A DNA stretch of 64,000 nt, from assembly GCF_002261345.1 (NCBI RefSeq), contig NZ_NEVT01000003.1, forward strand, positions 1,116,001-1,180,000, read 5' to 3'. Made by a program: the position numbers and the translations under genes. Every line of letters begins with the position of its first letter. Positions within the stretch are counted from its first letter, which is position 1. Origin of the DNA: Bordetella genomosp. 2. GTDB taxonomy: Bacteria > Pseudomonadota > Gammaproteobacteria > Burkholderiales > Burkholderiaceae_B. This document shows, in pieces, positions 26,423-35,522 of the stretch. The notes under the pieces were generated by a model. It saw nothing but the letters and a program-made list of their open reading frames with translations. It searched no databases and was not told the origin of the DNA.

Positions 26423-28672
26423 ATGGGTGCATGGCTGCGGGGGATATCGATAGCGGCGCTGGCGTCGGTGCTGGCATTGGCGGGTTGTTCACGGGACCCG
26501 ATCAACAGCCCCTATGAAACCGGCGCGCTGGCCGAGAACACACTGTACACCGCGTTCGTCAAGCGTTCGCCCAAGTACCTGGACCCGGCGCGGTCTTATT
26601 CCACCGACGAAACGCCGTACACCTACAACATCTACGAGCCGCTGTACGGCTATCAGTACCTGAAGCGGCCCTACGAGCTGGTGCCGCGCGCCGCGGCGGC
26701 CGTGGCGCAGCCGCGCTACCTGGACGCGCAAGGCCGGGTGCTGCCGCAGGACGCGCCCGGCCAGCAAGTCGCCGAAAGCGTCTACGACATCCAGATCCGT
26801 CCGGGCATCCGCTTCCAGCCGCACCCGGCCTTCGCCCGCGATCCCGACGGCGGCTACACGTATTTCCCGCTGCAGCCGGGCGAGCTGGACGACAAGTTCT
26901 ACTTGCCGGATTTCCCCCGCACCGGCACGCGCGAGCTGACCGCCGCCGACTACGTCTACGCCTTCCGGCGGCTGGCCAGCCCCCGGGTGGCCTCGCCGAT
27001 CTATTCGGTGATGGCCAACTACGTCATCGGCATGCAGGACTACAGCGAACGCCTGCGCCAGCGCGACGAGGCGCTGCGGCGCGGCCTGCCCGCCGGGCAG
27101 CGCGACCTGCCCTGGCTCGACCTGCGCGAGACCGACGGCTTCGACGGCGTGCAGGCGCTGGATGCGCACACGCTGCGCATCCGCATCAAGGGCAAGTATC
27201 CCCAGTTCAAGTACTGGCTGGCCATGACCTTCACGGCGCCCATCCCCTGGGAGGCCGACCGCTTCTACAGCCAGCCCGGCATGGCCGGGCACGACCTGTC
27301 GCTCAACACGTGGCCGGTGGGGACGGGCCCCTACATGCTGGTCGAATCGCTGCAGAACCGCCGCCATGTGCTGGCGCGCAACCCCAACTTCCGCGGCGAA
27401 CCGTATCCCTGCGAGGGCGAGCCGGCCGACCGCGCCGCCGGGCTGCTGACCGATTGCGGCAAGCCCACGCCGTTCGTCGATCGCGTGGTGTTCAGCGTCG
27501 AGAAAGAAGCCGTGCCGCTGACCGGCAAGTTCATGCAGGGCTATTACGACATCCCGCAGGTCGAGCGCGGCGAGTACGGCGTGGCCATGCTGGTGGCCGC
27601 CGGCGACTCGCCCGACAAGGCGAAGCGCTACCGCGACCACGGCATCCAGCTGCCCACCGCCATCGAGACCTCCAGCTGGTACATGGGGTTCAACTGGCTG
27701 GATCCGGTGGTGGGCCTGGGCGATACGCCCGAGCAGCAGGAGAAGAACCGCAAGCTGCGCCAGGCCATCAGCATCGCCTTCAATTGGGAAGAATACGTGG
27801 CCGTGTTCGAGAACAGCCAGGCCATGGTGGCGCATGGGCCGGTGCCGCCGGGCGTGCTGGGCTACCGCGAGTTGCCCGAGGGCATGAACCCGGTGGTGTA
27901 CCGGGAAGTCGACGGCCGGGTGCAGCGCAAGCCGATCGAGGTCGCCAAGCAACTGCTCGCCGAGGCCGGCTACCCCAACGGCCGCAACGCCGAGACCGGC
28001 GCGCCGCTGGTGCTGTACTACGACGCCATGACCGGCGGCGGGGCCAATCCGCAGTTCGACTGGATGCGCCGTCAGCTGGCCAAGATCGGCATCCAGATGG
28101 ATGTGCGCTCCACCGACTACAGCCGCTTCCAGGACAAGATGCGGCGCGGCACCGCGCAGATCTTCTACTGGGGCTGGGTGGCGGACTACCCCGATGCCGA
28201 GAACTTCCTGTTCCTGCTGTACGGGCCGAACGGCAAGGCCAGGCACGGCGGCGAGAACGCCGCCAACTACGCCAACCCCGAATACGACCGCCTGTTCGAG
28301 CAGATGAAATACCTCGACGACGGCCCCGAGAAAGAGGCGGTCATCGCCCGCATGGTCGCCATCGTGCAGCGCGACGCGCCGTGGATGTTCGGTTATTTCC
28401 CCATGTCCGGCGGCGCCTACCAGCAGTGGGTGGGCAATGCCAAGCCCACCCAGATGGTGCGCAACACCTTGCAGTACGTGAAGATCGACCCGGCGCTGCG
28501 GGTCCGCAAGGTGCATGAATGGAACACGCCGCTGTGGTGGCCGCTGGGAGTACTGGCCGTGCTGCTGGCGCTGGCGATCTGGCCATCCTATGTGGCGCTG
28601 AAGCGGCGCGAGCGCCAGACGGCCTTCGGGCCCGGCGCCGCGCCCGCCCGATCCAAGGAGCAACAGCCATGA
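26423..28672 (+). CDS. ABC importer substrate-binding lipoprotein, family 5 (oligopeptide type)
   Basis: 749 aa. The lipobox LALAGC marks a lipoprotein with Cys near residue 22. The body is a family-5 peptide/nickel-type binding fold, with blocks LTAADYVYAFRRL, WPVGTGPYMLVES and RKLRQAISIAFNWEEY. Unusually, it ends in a hydrophobic segment (WWPLGVLAVLLALAIWPSYV) followed by a basic tail. Its stop overlaps the permease start by 4 bp (ATGA), so this is the first gene of a four-gene importer. Substrate is probably a peptide or peptide-like compound; the exact ligand is unknown. Confidence 0.85.
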   Translation: MGAWLRGISIAALASVLALAGCSRDPINSPYETGALAENTLYTAFVKRSPKYLDPARSYSTDETPYTYNIYEPLYGYQYLKRPYELVPRAAAAVAQPRYLDAQGRVLPQDAPGQQVAESVYDIQIRPGIRFQPHPAFARDPDGGYTYFPLQPGELDDKFYLPDFPRTGTRELTAADYVYAFRRLASPRVASPIYSVMANYVIGMQDYSERLRQRDEALRRGLPAGQRDLPWLDLRETDGFDGVQALDAHTLRIRIKGKYPQFKYWLAMTFTAPIPWEADRFYSQPGMAGHDLSLNTWPVGTGPYMLVESLQNRRHVLARNPNFRGEPYPCEGEPADRAAGLLTDCGKPTPFVDRVVFSVEKEAVPLTGKFMQGYYDIPQVERGEYGVAMLVAAGDSPDKAKRYRDHGIQLPTAIETSSWYMGFNWLDPVVGLGDTPEQQEKNRKLRQAISIAFNWEEYVAVFENSQAMVAHGPVPPGVLGYRELPEGMNPVVYREVDGRVQRKPIEVAKQLLAEAGYPNGRNAETGAPLVLYYDAMTGGGANPQFDWMRRQLAKIGIQMDVRSTDYSRFQDKMRRGTAQIFYWGWVADYPDAENFLFLLYGPNGKARHGGENAANYANPEYDRLFEQMKYLDDGPEKEAVIARMVAIVQRDAPWMFGYFPMSGGAYQQWVGNAKPTQMVRNTLQYVKIDPALRVRKVHEWNTPLWWPLGVLAVLLALAIWPSYVALKRRERQTAFGPGAAPARSKEQQP

Positions 28673-29646
28673 CCGGCTACATCATCCGCCGCCTGCTGTA
28701 CGGGGTGCTGATCCTGGTCGGCGTCAACCTGTTCACTTTCATTCTGTTCTTCGCCGTCAACACGCCGGACGACATGGCGCGCCTGGCGATCGGCGGCCAG
28801 CGGGTCAGCCAGGAAGCGATCGAGCGATGGAAGGTCGAGCACGGCTACGACAAGCCGCTGTTCGTCAATACCGGGGCCGAGGGCGCCGCGCGGCTGACCG
28901 ATACGGTGTTCTACCAGCGCTCGGTGCCGCTGCTGGCGCTGGAGTTCGGCGCCTCGGACGCCGGGCACGACATCGGCCGCGAGATCCGCATGCGCATGGG
29001 CCCGAGCCTGGCGCTGGCCATCCCCACCTTCATCCTGGGCCTGTTCGCCAGCGTGGCGTTCTCGCTGCTGCTGGTGTACTTCCGCGCCACCCGGCTGGAT
29101 TTCTGGGGCGTGGTGCTGTGCGTGATATTGCTGTCGATCTCCAGCCTGTTCTACATCATCGCCGGGCAATGGATGTTCTCCAAGGTGTTGCGGCTGGTGC
29201 CGTATTCAGGCTTCGCCGGCGGGCTGGACGCGGTCAAGTTCCTGGCGCTGCCGGTATTGGTGGCCATCGTCTCGCGCCTGGGGCCCGAGGCGCGCTTCTA
29301 CCGCGCGCTGTTCCTCGAAGAGGCCGGCAAGGACTACGTGCGCACGGCGCGCGCCAAGGGCCTGGCCGAACGCGTGGTGCTGTTCCGCCACGTGCTGCGC
29401 AACGCCATGCTGCCCATCCTGACCGGCACCGTGTCGGCCATTCCGCTGCTGTTCATGGGCAGCCTGATCGCCGAGTCGTTCTTCGGCATCCCCGGCCTGG
29501 GCAGCTACACCATCGACGCCATCAACGCGCAGGATTTCTCCATCGTGCGCGCCATGGTGTTCCTGGGGTCCGCGCTGTATATCGTGGGCCTGATCCTGGC
29601 CGATATTTCCTATACGCTGGCCGACCCCCGCGTACGCTTCGAGTGA
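28669..29646 (+). CDS. ABC importer permease, DppB/OppB-type
   Basis: 325 aa with an N-terminal transmembrane helix (MTGYIIRRLLYGVLILVGVN) and a C-terminal binding-protein-dependent transport domain. The EAA-type loop reads AGKDYVRTARAKGLAERVV, which contacts the ATPase. The periplasmic loop after helix 1 is larger than in E. coli DppB. ATG is preceded by AAGGAGC and overlaps the stop of the binding-protein gene. The next permease starts 5 bp after the stop. Confidence 0.88.
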   Translation: MTGYIIRRLLYGVLILVGVNLFTFILFFAVNTPDDMARLAIGGQRVSQEAIERWKVEHGYDKPLFVNTGAEGAARLTDTVFYQRSVPLLALEFGASDAGHDIGREIRMRMGPSLALAIPTFILGLFASVAFSLLLVYFRATRLDFWGVVLCVILLSISSLFYIIAGQWMFSKVLRLVPYSGFAGGLDAVKFLALPVLVAIVSRLGPEARFYRALFLEEAGKDYVRTARAKGLAERVVLFRHVLRNAMLPILTGTVSAIPLLFMGSLIAESFFGIPGLGSYTIDAINAQDFSIVRAMVFLGSALYIVGLILADISYTLADPRVRFE

Positions 29647-29651
29647 CCGCC

Positions 29652-31127
29652 ATGCCCAAGTTTGTATTCCTCTGGACCGATGTGGCGCTGTTCCTGCTGG
29701 TGGCGGGCGTGTTGGGCTATGCCTGGCGCGTGCGCCGCAGCCCGGCCTTGCGCGCGACCTGGGCGCGCGTGGGGCGCGACGCGCCCGCCATGAGCTCCGC
29801 CGTGATCCTGCTGGCGTTCGTGGCGGTGGGCCTGCTGGACTCGATCCACTATCGGCCGCAACTGCCGCCCGCGCCGGGCGCTCCGGCCGACGCGCCGCCG
29901 ATCTATGCCCCGGCGGTGCGCTCGGCGCTGGACGGCCTGCTGGACGGCACGGTGCTGGCGCGTCCCGAAAAGACCTACTCCGCGCCGCTGGCGGCCCGCC
30001 AGTTCACCAAGGAAACCGAGCTGATCGACGGCCAGCCGGTGCGCGACTTCCCGCGCCTGCGCAGCGGCGGCGCGCACCTGGCCGAGCCGGACACCGAGCG
30101 CTGGCCCGACGCCTTGCGGCGCCTGGCCTGGGGCCTGGCCGGCGGCGCGGCGGCGGCACTGGCGGGCGGCGTGCTGTTGTGCGCAGGGCTGGCGCGCGGC
30201 CGCGCCTCATGGCGCCAGGCGCTGGCCGACGTGGCCGGCGCGCGCACCGACATGCCGTGGCGCGCCATGTGGATCACTTTCGCGCTGCTGTGCCTGGTGG
30301 TTGGCGCGGTGGCCGGGCTGGCGACCGGCTATCACGTCTTCGGCACCGACCGCACCGGCAACGATGTGCTCTGGCAGGCGCTGAAAAGCGTGCGCACGGC
30401 GCTGGTCATCGGCAGCCTGACCACGCTGGCCATGCTGCCGCCCGCCATCGGCTGCGGCATCGCGGCCGGTTATTTCAAGGGCAGGATCGACGACGCGATC
30501 CAGTATGTCTACACCACGCTCACGTCCATTCCGGGCGTGCTGCTGGTGGCGGCCTGCGCGCTGATGATGCAGGTCTACATCGACAGCCACCCCGACCTGT
30601 TCGATACCTCGGCGGCGCGCGCCGACCTGCGCCTGTTCCTGTTGTGCATGATCCTCGGGCTGACTGGCTGGTCGGGCCTGTGCCGGCTGCTGCGCGCCGA
30701 GACCCTCAAGCTGCGCGAGCTCGAGTATGTGCAGGCCGCGCGGGCCTTCGGCGTATCGCACTGGCAGATCATGCGGCGCCACCTGCTGCCCAATGTGATG
30801 CACATCGTGCTCATCACGGTGGTGCTGGAATTTTCCGGGCTGGTGCTCTACGAGGCCGTGCTGTCCTACCTGGGCATCGGCGTCGATCCCAGCATGAATT
30901 CGTTCGGCTCCATGATCGACAGCGCGCGGCTGGAGATGTCGCGCGACCCGATGATCTGGTGGAACCTGCTGACCGCGTTCGTGTTCATGCTGGCGCTGGT
31001 GCTGGCGGCCAACCTGTTTGCCGACGCCGTGCGCGAGGCTTTCGACCCGCGCGCCCGCCGCTATCGGCCGGCCCGCCTGGCCGAAGCCGGCGCGGCGCCC
31101 GTCGCCGATGCGGGAGCCCCGCGATGA
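29652..31127 (+). CDS. ABC importer permease, DppC/OppC-type with long N-terminal extension
   Basis: 491 aa, about 190 longer than OppC. The N-terminal part has hydrophobic segments near residues 5-25, 50-65 and 155-175, plus a proline-rich region and a soluble stretch. The transport domain starts about residue 240 (YHVFGTDRTGNDVLWQALK), with EAA loop ELEYVQAARAFGVSHWQIMR and LSYLGIGVDPSMNSFG. The start is the ATG at 29652 after the previous stop. Its stop overlaps the ATPase start (ATGA). Family 5 permeases usually begin near DRTGND, so the extension is atypical. Confidence 0.85.
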   Translation: MPKFVFLWTDVALFLLVAGVLGYAWRVRRSPALRATWARVGRDAPAMSSAVILLAFVAVGLLDSIHYRPQLPPAPGAPADAPPIYAPAVRSALDGLLDGTVLARPEKTYSAPLAARQFTKETELIDGQPVRDFPRLRSGGAHLAEPDTERWPDALRRLAWGLAGGAAAALAGGVLLCAGLARGRASWRQALADVAGARTDMPWRAMWITFALLCLVVGAVAGLATGYHVFGTDRTGNDVLWQALKSVRTALVIGSLTTLAMLPPAIGCGIAAGYFKGRIDDAIQYVYTTLTSIPGVLLVAACALMMQVYIDSHPDLFDTSAARADLRLFLLCMILGLTGWSGLCRLLRAETLKLRELEYVQAARAFGVSHWQIMRRHLLPNVMHIVLITVVLEFSGLVLYEAVLSYLGIGVDPSMNSFGSMIDSARLEMSRDPMIWWNLLTAFVFMLALVLAANLFADAVREAFDPRARRYRPARLAEAGAAPVADAGAPR

Positions 31128-32797
31128 GCCGGCCCGCCGACGCCTTGCTGGCCGTGGACGGCCTGGACGTCGCCATCGCCGGCGAATCCGGCTTGACGCA
31201 TGCCGTCAAGCGCCTGCAGCTGGCCATCGCGCGCGGCGAGACATTCGCCCTGGTGGGCGAGTCCGGTTGCGGCAAGAGCATGACGGCGCTGGCGCTGCTG
31301 CGGCTGCTGCCCGACGCCGGCCGCATCGTGGGCGGGCAGATCGACCTGGGCGGCCAGGACCTGAACCTGCTGCCCGAGAGCGCCATGCGCGGCGTGCGCG
31401 GCGGGCGCATCGGCATCATCTTCCAGGAGCCCGCCACCAGCCTGAATCCCGTCATGCGGGTGGGCGAACAGATCCTCGAGACGCTGACCGCCCATACGCC
31501 GCTGCGCGGCGCGGCGGCGCGCGCGCGCGCCATCGACTGGCTGCGCCGCGTCGGCATCCCGGAGCCGGAGCGCCGCATCGACGATTATCCGTTCCAGTTC
31601 TCGGGCGGGCAGAAACAGCGGGTGATGATCGCCATCGCGCTGGCCGCCGAGCCGGCGCTGCTGATCGCCGACGAGCCCACCACGGCGCTGGACGTGACCG
31701 TGCAGGCCCAGGTGCTGGACCTGCTGGCCGATATCCAGCGCGAGATGGGCATGGCCATCCTGCTGATCACCCACGACCTGGCGGTGGTGCGGAATGTGGC
31801 GCGGCACGTGGCCCTGATGCGCGCCGGCGAGATCGTCGAGAGCGCGCCGGCCGATGCGTTTTTCGAAGCGCCGCGCCATCCGTATGCGCGGCAGCTGTTC
31901 GATGCCATTCCCACCTACGAGAAGCGCGGCCGGCCGCTGGCCGGCGGGCCGGACGCCACGCCATCCGCGCCGCCCGCGCCGGCGGGCGAGGTGGTGCTCG
32001 ACGTGCAGGAACTGCTGGTGCATTACCCGGTGCGCAAGGGCCTGTTGCGGCGCATCGATTCCTGGGTGCAAGCCGTCAATGGCGTGACGTTTTCATTGCG
32101 CGCCGGCGAAACCCTGGCGCTGCTGGGCGAGTCAGGCTGCGGCAAGACCACGACTGGCAAGGCGCTGCTGCGGCTGGCCGAGGGGGCCAGGGTCGAGGGC
32201 AGGGCGCTGCTGCAGGGGCGCGACCTGCTGCGCGCCGGCCACCGCGAACTGCGCCGCATGCGGCAGGACATCCAGATCGTGTTCCAGGATCCGTTCGCCT
32301 CGCTGAACCCGCGCATGCGGGTGGGCGACATCCTGGACGAAGGCATCGCATCGCTGCGTCCCGACCTGGCCCAGCCGGCCCGCCGCGAGCGCGCGCAAGG
32401 CCTGCTGCGGCGCGTCGGGCTGCCCGACGACACGGCCAGCCGCTATCCCCACGAATTCTCCGGTGGGCAGCGCCAGCGCATCGCCATTGCGCGCGCGCTG
32501 GCGGTCGAGCCCAAGGTGCTGATCTGCGACGAGCCCACCTCGGCGCTGGACGTTTCCGTGCAGGCGCAGATCCTCGACCTGCTGCGCGAGCTGCAGGCCG
32601 AGCTGGGCATTGCCTATCTGTTCATCACGCACAACTTCGGCGTGGTCGAGTACCTGGCCGACCGCATCGCCATCATGCACGAAGGCCGCATCGTCGAAGA
32701 GGGCGATGCCGACGCCGTGCTGCACGCGCCGCGCCACGAAATGACGCGCCGCCTGCTGGACGCCGTGCCCAGGCTGACGTTCGGCAAGCAGGCGTGA
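31124..32797 (+). CDS. ABC importer ATPase with two fused nucleotide-binding domains
   Basis: 557 aa. Domain 1: Walker [10 protein letters not shown], signature FSGGQKQRV, Walker [14 protein letters not shown]-loop ITHDLAVV. Domain 2: Walker [10 protein letters not shown], signature FSGGQRQRI, Walker [13 protein letters not shown]-loop ITHNFGVV. Both halves are intact and correspond to the separate DppD/DppF subunits; the fusion resembles YejF/GsiA. It overlaps the permease gene by 4 bp and ends the operon; a convergent repeat region follows. Confidence 0.92.
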   Translation: MSRPADALLAVDGLDVAIAGESGLTHAVKRLQLAIARGETFALVGESGCGKSMTALALLRLLPDAGRIVGGQIDLGGQDLNLLPESAMRGVRGGRIGIIFQEPATSLNPVMRVGEQILETLTAHTPLRGAAARARAIDWLRRVGIPEPERRIDDYPFQFSGGQKQRVMIAIALAAEPALLIADEPTTALDVTVQAQVLDLLADIQREMGMAILLITHDLAVVRNVARHVALMRAGEIVESAPADAFFEAPRHPYARQLFDAIPTYEKRGRPLAGGPDATPSAPPAPAGEVVLDVQELLVHYPVRKGLLRRIDSWVQAVNGVTFSLRAGETLALLGESGCGKTTTGKALLRLAEGARVEGRALLQGRDLLRAGHRELRRMRQDIQIVFQDPFASLNPRMRVGDILDEGIASLRPDLAQPARRERAQGLLRRVGLPDDTASRYPHEFSGGQRQRIAIARALAVEPKVLICDEPTSALDVSVQAQILDLLRELQAELGIAYLFITHNFGVVEYLADRIAIMHEGRIVEEGDADAVLHAPRHEMTRRLLDAVPRLTFGKQA

Positions 32798-32821
32798 ATG
32801 GCGCGCCCGGCCGGGGGCCTG

Positions 32822-33062
32822 GGAACGAAAGGTGTCCAGGGGAAGGTGTCTGACACCCCTTGAACCGTCCGGCGCACGCCGCGACCGCCGCATGGGGTGT
32901 CAGACACCTGGCGCGGACCTAGGAACGAAAGGTGTCCAGGGAAAGGTGTCTGACACCCCTTCGAACCGCCCGGCGCATGCCGCGGCTGCCGCATGGGGTG
33001 TCAGACACCTGGCCTATCGAGGAAGATGCCTGACACCTGACCTATCAAGGAAGCTGCCTGAC
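32822..33062. repeat. Tandemly duplicated inverted-repeat element (copies B1 and B2)
   Basis: The 275-bp gap between the ABC ATPase and the convergent MarR gene holds two units about 100 bp apart, each beginning GGAACGAAAGGTGTCCAGG (32822 and 32922). Each has left arm GGTGTCTGACACCCC (32845-32859; 32945-32959) and right arm GGGGTGTCAGACACC (32894-32908; 32995-33009), around 34- and 35-nt GC-rich spacers. Two decayed arms, GCCTGACACC and GCCTGACAGC, follow to 33062. The arms are identical to those at 11.8 kb. Placement between convergent genes suits a bidirectional terminator. Confidence 0.85.
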
Positions 33063-33072
33063 AGCTGGCCCG

Positions 33073-33621
33073 TCAATCATCCCACCGCTGGGCATTGCGC
33101 GTTTCCAGCCACGCGCGGGTATCGTGCCGCAGCGCTTTCAGGCATTGCGCCAGGAAGTTGTGCACGGTTTCCAGTTGGGTGGTGTCGAAGTTGCGCGCCA
33201 GCAGGGTGACTTCGCGGGCGATGGCTTGCCGTTCGGCCAGTAGCGGCCTGCACCGTTCCTGGACCGGCCGGATCACGATGACCCGGCGGTCCAGCGGATG
33301 CCGGCCGCGCGCGATGTAGCCGGCTGCTTCCAGCCGGTTGATCAGCGCCGTGGCGCCGCCGGGGCTGATGCCCATCAATTGCGCCAGTTGACCGGTGGGC
33401 AACGACTCGAACTCCAGTACCAGGTCCAGCGCCTTGAGGTCGGCCAACGCCATGTCCATCCTCTCCGCCAGCGCGGCCTGGCAGGCCGCGGTGTAGGCGG
33501 CGAATTGCCGCCCCAGCATCAATGCGATGTCGTCGATCATGTCGGGCCGTGTCTCGTCGCTTTCCGAAACCGGTACGGAAGGACGGCGGAAGGGCGCCAC
33601 GGAATCCAGGTATTGCAGCAT
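33073..33621 (-). CDS. MarR-family transcriptional regulator
   Basis: 182 aa with a winged HTH: DLKALDLVLEFESLPTGQLA, then GISPGGATALINRLEAAGYI as the recognition region and HPLDRRVIVI as the wing. ATG 33621 has GGAG 9 nt upstream. It begins 30 bp after the stop of the repeat-rich lipoprotein gene on the same strand, so it is probably cotranscribed and could feed back on that cluster. Its ligand and targets are unknown. Confidence 0.85.
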   Translation of the reverse strand: MLQYLDSVAPFRRPSVPVSESDETRPDMIDDIALMLGRQFAAYTAACQAALAERMDMALADLKALDLVLEFESLPTGQLAQLMGISPGGATALINRLEAAGYIARGRHPLDRRVIVIRPVQERCRPLLAERQAIAREVTLLARNFDTTQLETVHNFLAQCLKALRHDTRAWLETRNAQRWDD

Positions 33622-33651
33622 GGGTTCACGCTCCGTTCACCGTCCGCCCGG

Positions 33652-35223
33652 TCACTTGGCGCCGCCGTTCAGGCCGCCCAGCAACCCCCCGACCAGGCCG
33701 CCCAGCAGGCCGCCGTTGCCGCCGCTGCCGCTGTTGTCGCCCAGCCCGCCCGTCAAGCCCCCGACCAGCCCCGTGACCGGCGCCAGCAGGCCGGCGCCAT
33801 TGGCGCCGCCGCCAGCGTCCGTGCCGCCTGCCAGCCCGCCCGTCAGGCCCGCCACCAGGCCGGTGACCGGGGCCAGCAGGCCGTTGTTGGCGCCGCCGTT
33901 GCCGCCGAGCCCGCCGGTCAGGCCACCCACCAGGCCGGTCACCGGGGCGAGCAGGCCGCCATTGCCGGCGCCGCCGCCCAGTCCGCCCGTCAGCCCGCCG
34001 ACCAGGCCAGTCACCGGGGCGAGCAGGCCGCCATTGTCGGCGCCGCCGCCCAGTCCGCCCGTCAGCCCGCCGACCAGACCGGTCACCGGGGCCAGCAGGC
34101 CGCCTTCGCCGCCCAGTCCGCCGGTCAAGGAGGCCACGGCGGCGGTGGTGTGATTCAGCGTGGCGCCCAGCGGGTTGGGGTTGCCCGGTCCATGCAGCAC
34201 GCCGCCCAGGCTGGCCACGGCATTGCCGAGGTTGTTCACCACGCCGTTCAACGGCGTGCCTCCGGGCAATTGCCCCTCGACGCCTGCCAACGTGCCGCCG
34301 ATGCTGGTCAGCAGGCCGGCCACGGGTGCGCCCAGGCCGGTGGCCGCGCCCACTTGCTGGGTCACGTCCGTCACCTTGCCGGCCACCGGGCTGACCACGT
34401 TGTCGAGGCTGGCGCCGACGCCGCCCAGGGCGGGGTTCAAGCCCAGCGGCAGCACGTTGTCCACGGTAGTGCCGACATTGGCCAGGGCCGGTTCCAGCAA
34501 CGGCTGGCCGTCGCCCAGGCTGCCGGTCAAGTTGCCGACCAGGCCCGTGACGGGATTGAGCAGCCCGCCTTCGCCCGCCAGCGCGCCGGTCAGCGCGCCC
34601 ACGGCGCTGGTGGCATTGCCCAGCACCGTGGTCAGCGGCTGGGGATTGTCGGGATTGGCGTTGAGCAGGCCTCCCACGCTGGCGACCGTGTCGCCCAGGC
34701 CGCTGACCAGCCCCCCGACGCCGGCGCCGAGCCCGCCGGGCAGGCCGGTGCCGGTGACGGTGTCGCCCAGGTTGCCGACCACTCCGCCTACCTGGGTAAG
34801 CACGCCGTCCACGGGCGCGCCCAGCCCGGTGGCGGCACCGACTTGCTGTGTCAGGCCGGTGACTGTGTCGACCACCGGGGCGAGGGTGGGATCGAGCGCC
34901 TCGCCGACGCCCGCCAGGGCCTTGCCCAGGTCGAGCGGCGCGACGTTGTCGACTGCCTGGCCGGTGTTGCCGAGCGTGGTCTCCAGCAGGCCGGGCGGCA
35001 GGGCGGCAGGCGTATCGCCCCCACCACCACCGCCGCCGCCATTGCCACCGCCATTGCCACCGCCATTGCCACCGCCGCCGATGCCCGGCGGGATGCCGGC
35101 GATCGCGTCATCGCCGCCACCGCCGCCGCCGCAGGCGGCCAATGCGGCTGACAGCGCAACGGCGAGGGCCGTGCGGGCCAGCAGATGCGGAACACGACGA
35201 AGGTCGGAAGTTGTTGCGGGCAT
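33652..35223 (-). CDS. Repeat-rich Gly/Leu/Val lipoprotein, function unknown
   Basis: 523 aa. A signal peptide ends in lipobox LAAC with Cys31, followed at once by a glycine run and a Gly/Asn linker (about 32-66). The middle has loosely repeated segments of the type GLGAPVDGVLTQVGGVVGNLG. The C-terminal third has five copies of LLAPVTGLVGGLTGGL separated by Gly/Asn/Ala linkers of varying length. This is not a strict Gly-X-Y collagen pattern, although such proteins are often called collagen-like. It may be a surface or matrix component. GAGGAG precedes the ATG. Expression is predicted from a sigma-54 promoter (35282-35299). Confidence 0.8.
   Translation of the reverse strand: MPATTSDLRRVPHLLARTALAVALSAALAACGGGGGGDDAIAGIPPGIGGGGNGGGNGGGNGGGGGGGGDTPAALPPGLLETTLGNTGQAVDNVAPLDLGKALAGVGEALDPTLAPVVDTVTGLTQQVGAATGLGAPVDGVLTQVGGVVGNLGDTVTGTGLPGGLGAGVGGLVSGLGDTVASVGGLLNANPDNPQPLTTVLGNATSAVGALTGALAGEGGLLNPVTGLVGNLTGSLGDGQPLLEPALANVGTTVDNVLPLGLNPALGGVGASLDNVVSPVAGKVTDVTQQVGAATGLGAPVAGLLTSIGGTLAGVEGQLPGGTPLNGVVNNLGNAVASLGGVLHGPGNPNPLGATLNHTTAAVASLTGGLGGEGGLLAPVTGLVGGLTGGLGGGADNGGLLAPVTGLVGGLTGGLGGGAGNGGLLAPVTGLVGGLTGGLGGNGGANNGLLAPVTGLVAGLTGGLAGGTDAGGGANGAGLLAPVTGLVGGLTGGLGDNSGSGGNGGLLGGLVGGLLGGLNGGAK
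33680..34110 (-). repeat. Coding tandem repeat in the lipoprotein gene
   Basis: Units of 72-90 bp encode LLAPVTGLVGGLTGGL plus a Gly-rich linker. Two consecutive units starting near 33949 and 34021 are exactly 72 bp apart and nearly identical in DNA, which suggests recent duplication and a potential for copy-number change by slippage or recombination. Confidence 0.85.
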
Positions 35224-35281
35224 GATTGCACTCCTCTTAGTGGTCTATTCGGCGTCACTTGCGCCGGAACTTCCCCTCTGG

Positions 35282-35299
35282 AGCACGAACCGTGCCAAA
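35282..35299 (-). promoter_or_regulatory. Sigma-54 (-24/-12) promoter for the lipoprotein gene
   Basis: The minus strand reads TTTGGCACGGTTCGTGCT. It matches TGGCACG-N4-TTGCW in all positions but one (GTGC for TTGC), with the invariant GG and GC at the required 12-bp spacing. The predicted start is near 35271, about 48 nt before the ATG at 35223. Confidence 0.75.
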
Positions 35300-35404
35300 T
35301 CTCGAAACCGCCGGAAAAATCCTGTTTCGATGGTCGGAAGAAATCAGGAAACCCTCATCGGATCAAGGGCTTGGCGGAAAAATCAGAATGTCGCTCAAAT
35401 TGGA

Positions 35405-35424
35405 ACATCCCGAATCTGGGATGT
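35405..35424. promoter_or_regulatory. Candidate enhancer-binding site upstream of the sigma-54 promoter
   Basis: ACATCCCGAATCTGGGATGT is a perfect 7-bp dyad with a 6-bp spacer centred about 144 bp upstream of the predicted transcription start. That is the usual place for binding by a sigma-54 activator. Confidence 0.5.
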
Positions 35425-35481
35425 CGGCAATCCTGCGAACGTTACGATTTCGTGGCCAAGTCACGTTACATCGGGGGCGAT

Positions 35482-35491
35482 GTTACGTAAC
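35482..35491. promoter_or_regulatory. Palindrome GTTACGTAAC with flanking CGTTAC copies
   Basis: GTTACGTAAC lies between the TpsB stop and the dyad at 35405. CGTTAC occurs again near 35442 and 35465, and similar ACGTAATA/TAACG words recur in the AT-rich region at 37.3-37.6 kb. A shared regulator site is possible. The rest of the 299-bp gap (35224-35522) shows no gene. Confidence 0.3.
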
Positions 35492-35522
35492 GTTGCCGAT
35501 GCGGCGGCGCGCGGGCAGGTCT

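Noticed and set aside
32845-33009. CRISPR array
   Set aside because: The repeats are long-hairpin arms with only two units and no unique spacers of uniform length; no cas genes are present.
33652-35223. Collagen-like triple helix
   Set aside because: The repeats are not Gly-X-Y triplets over a long run; they are Gly-, Leu- and Val-rich hydrophobic units.
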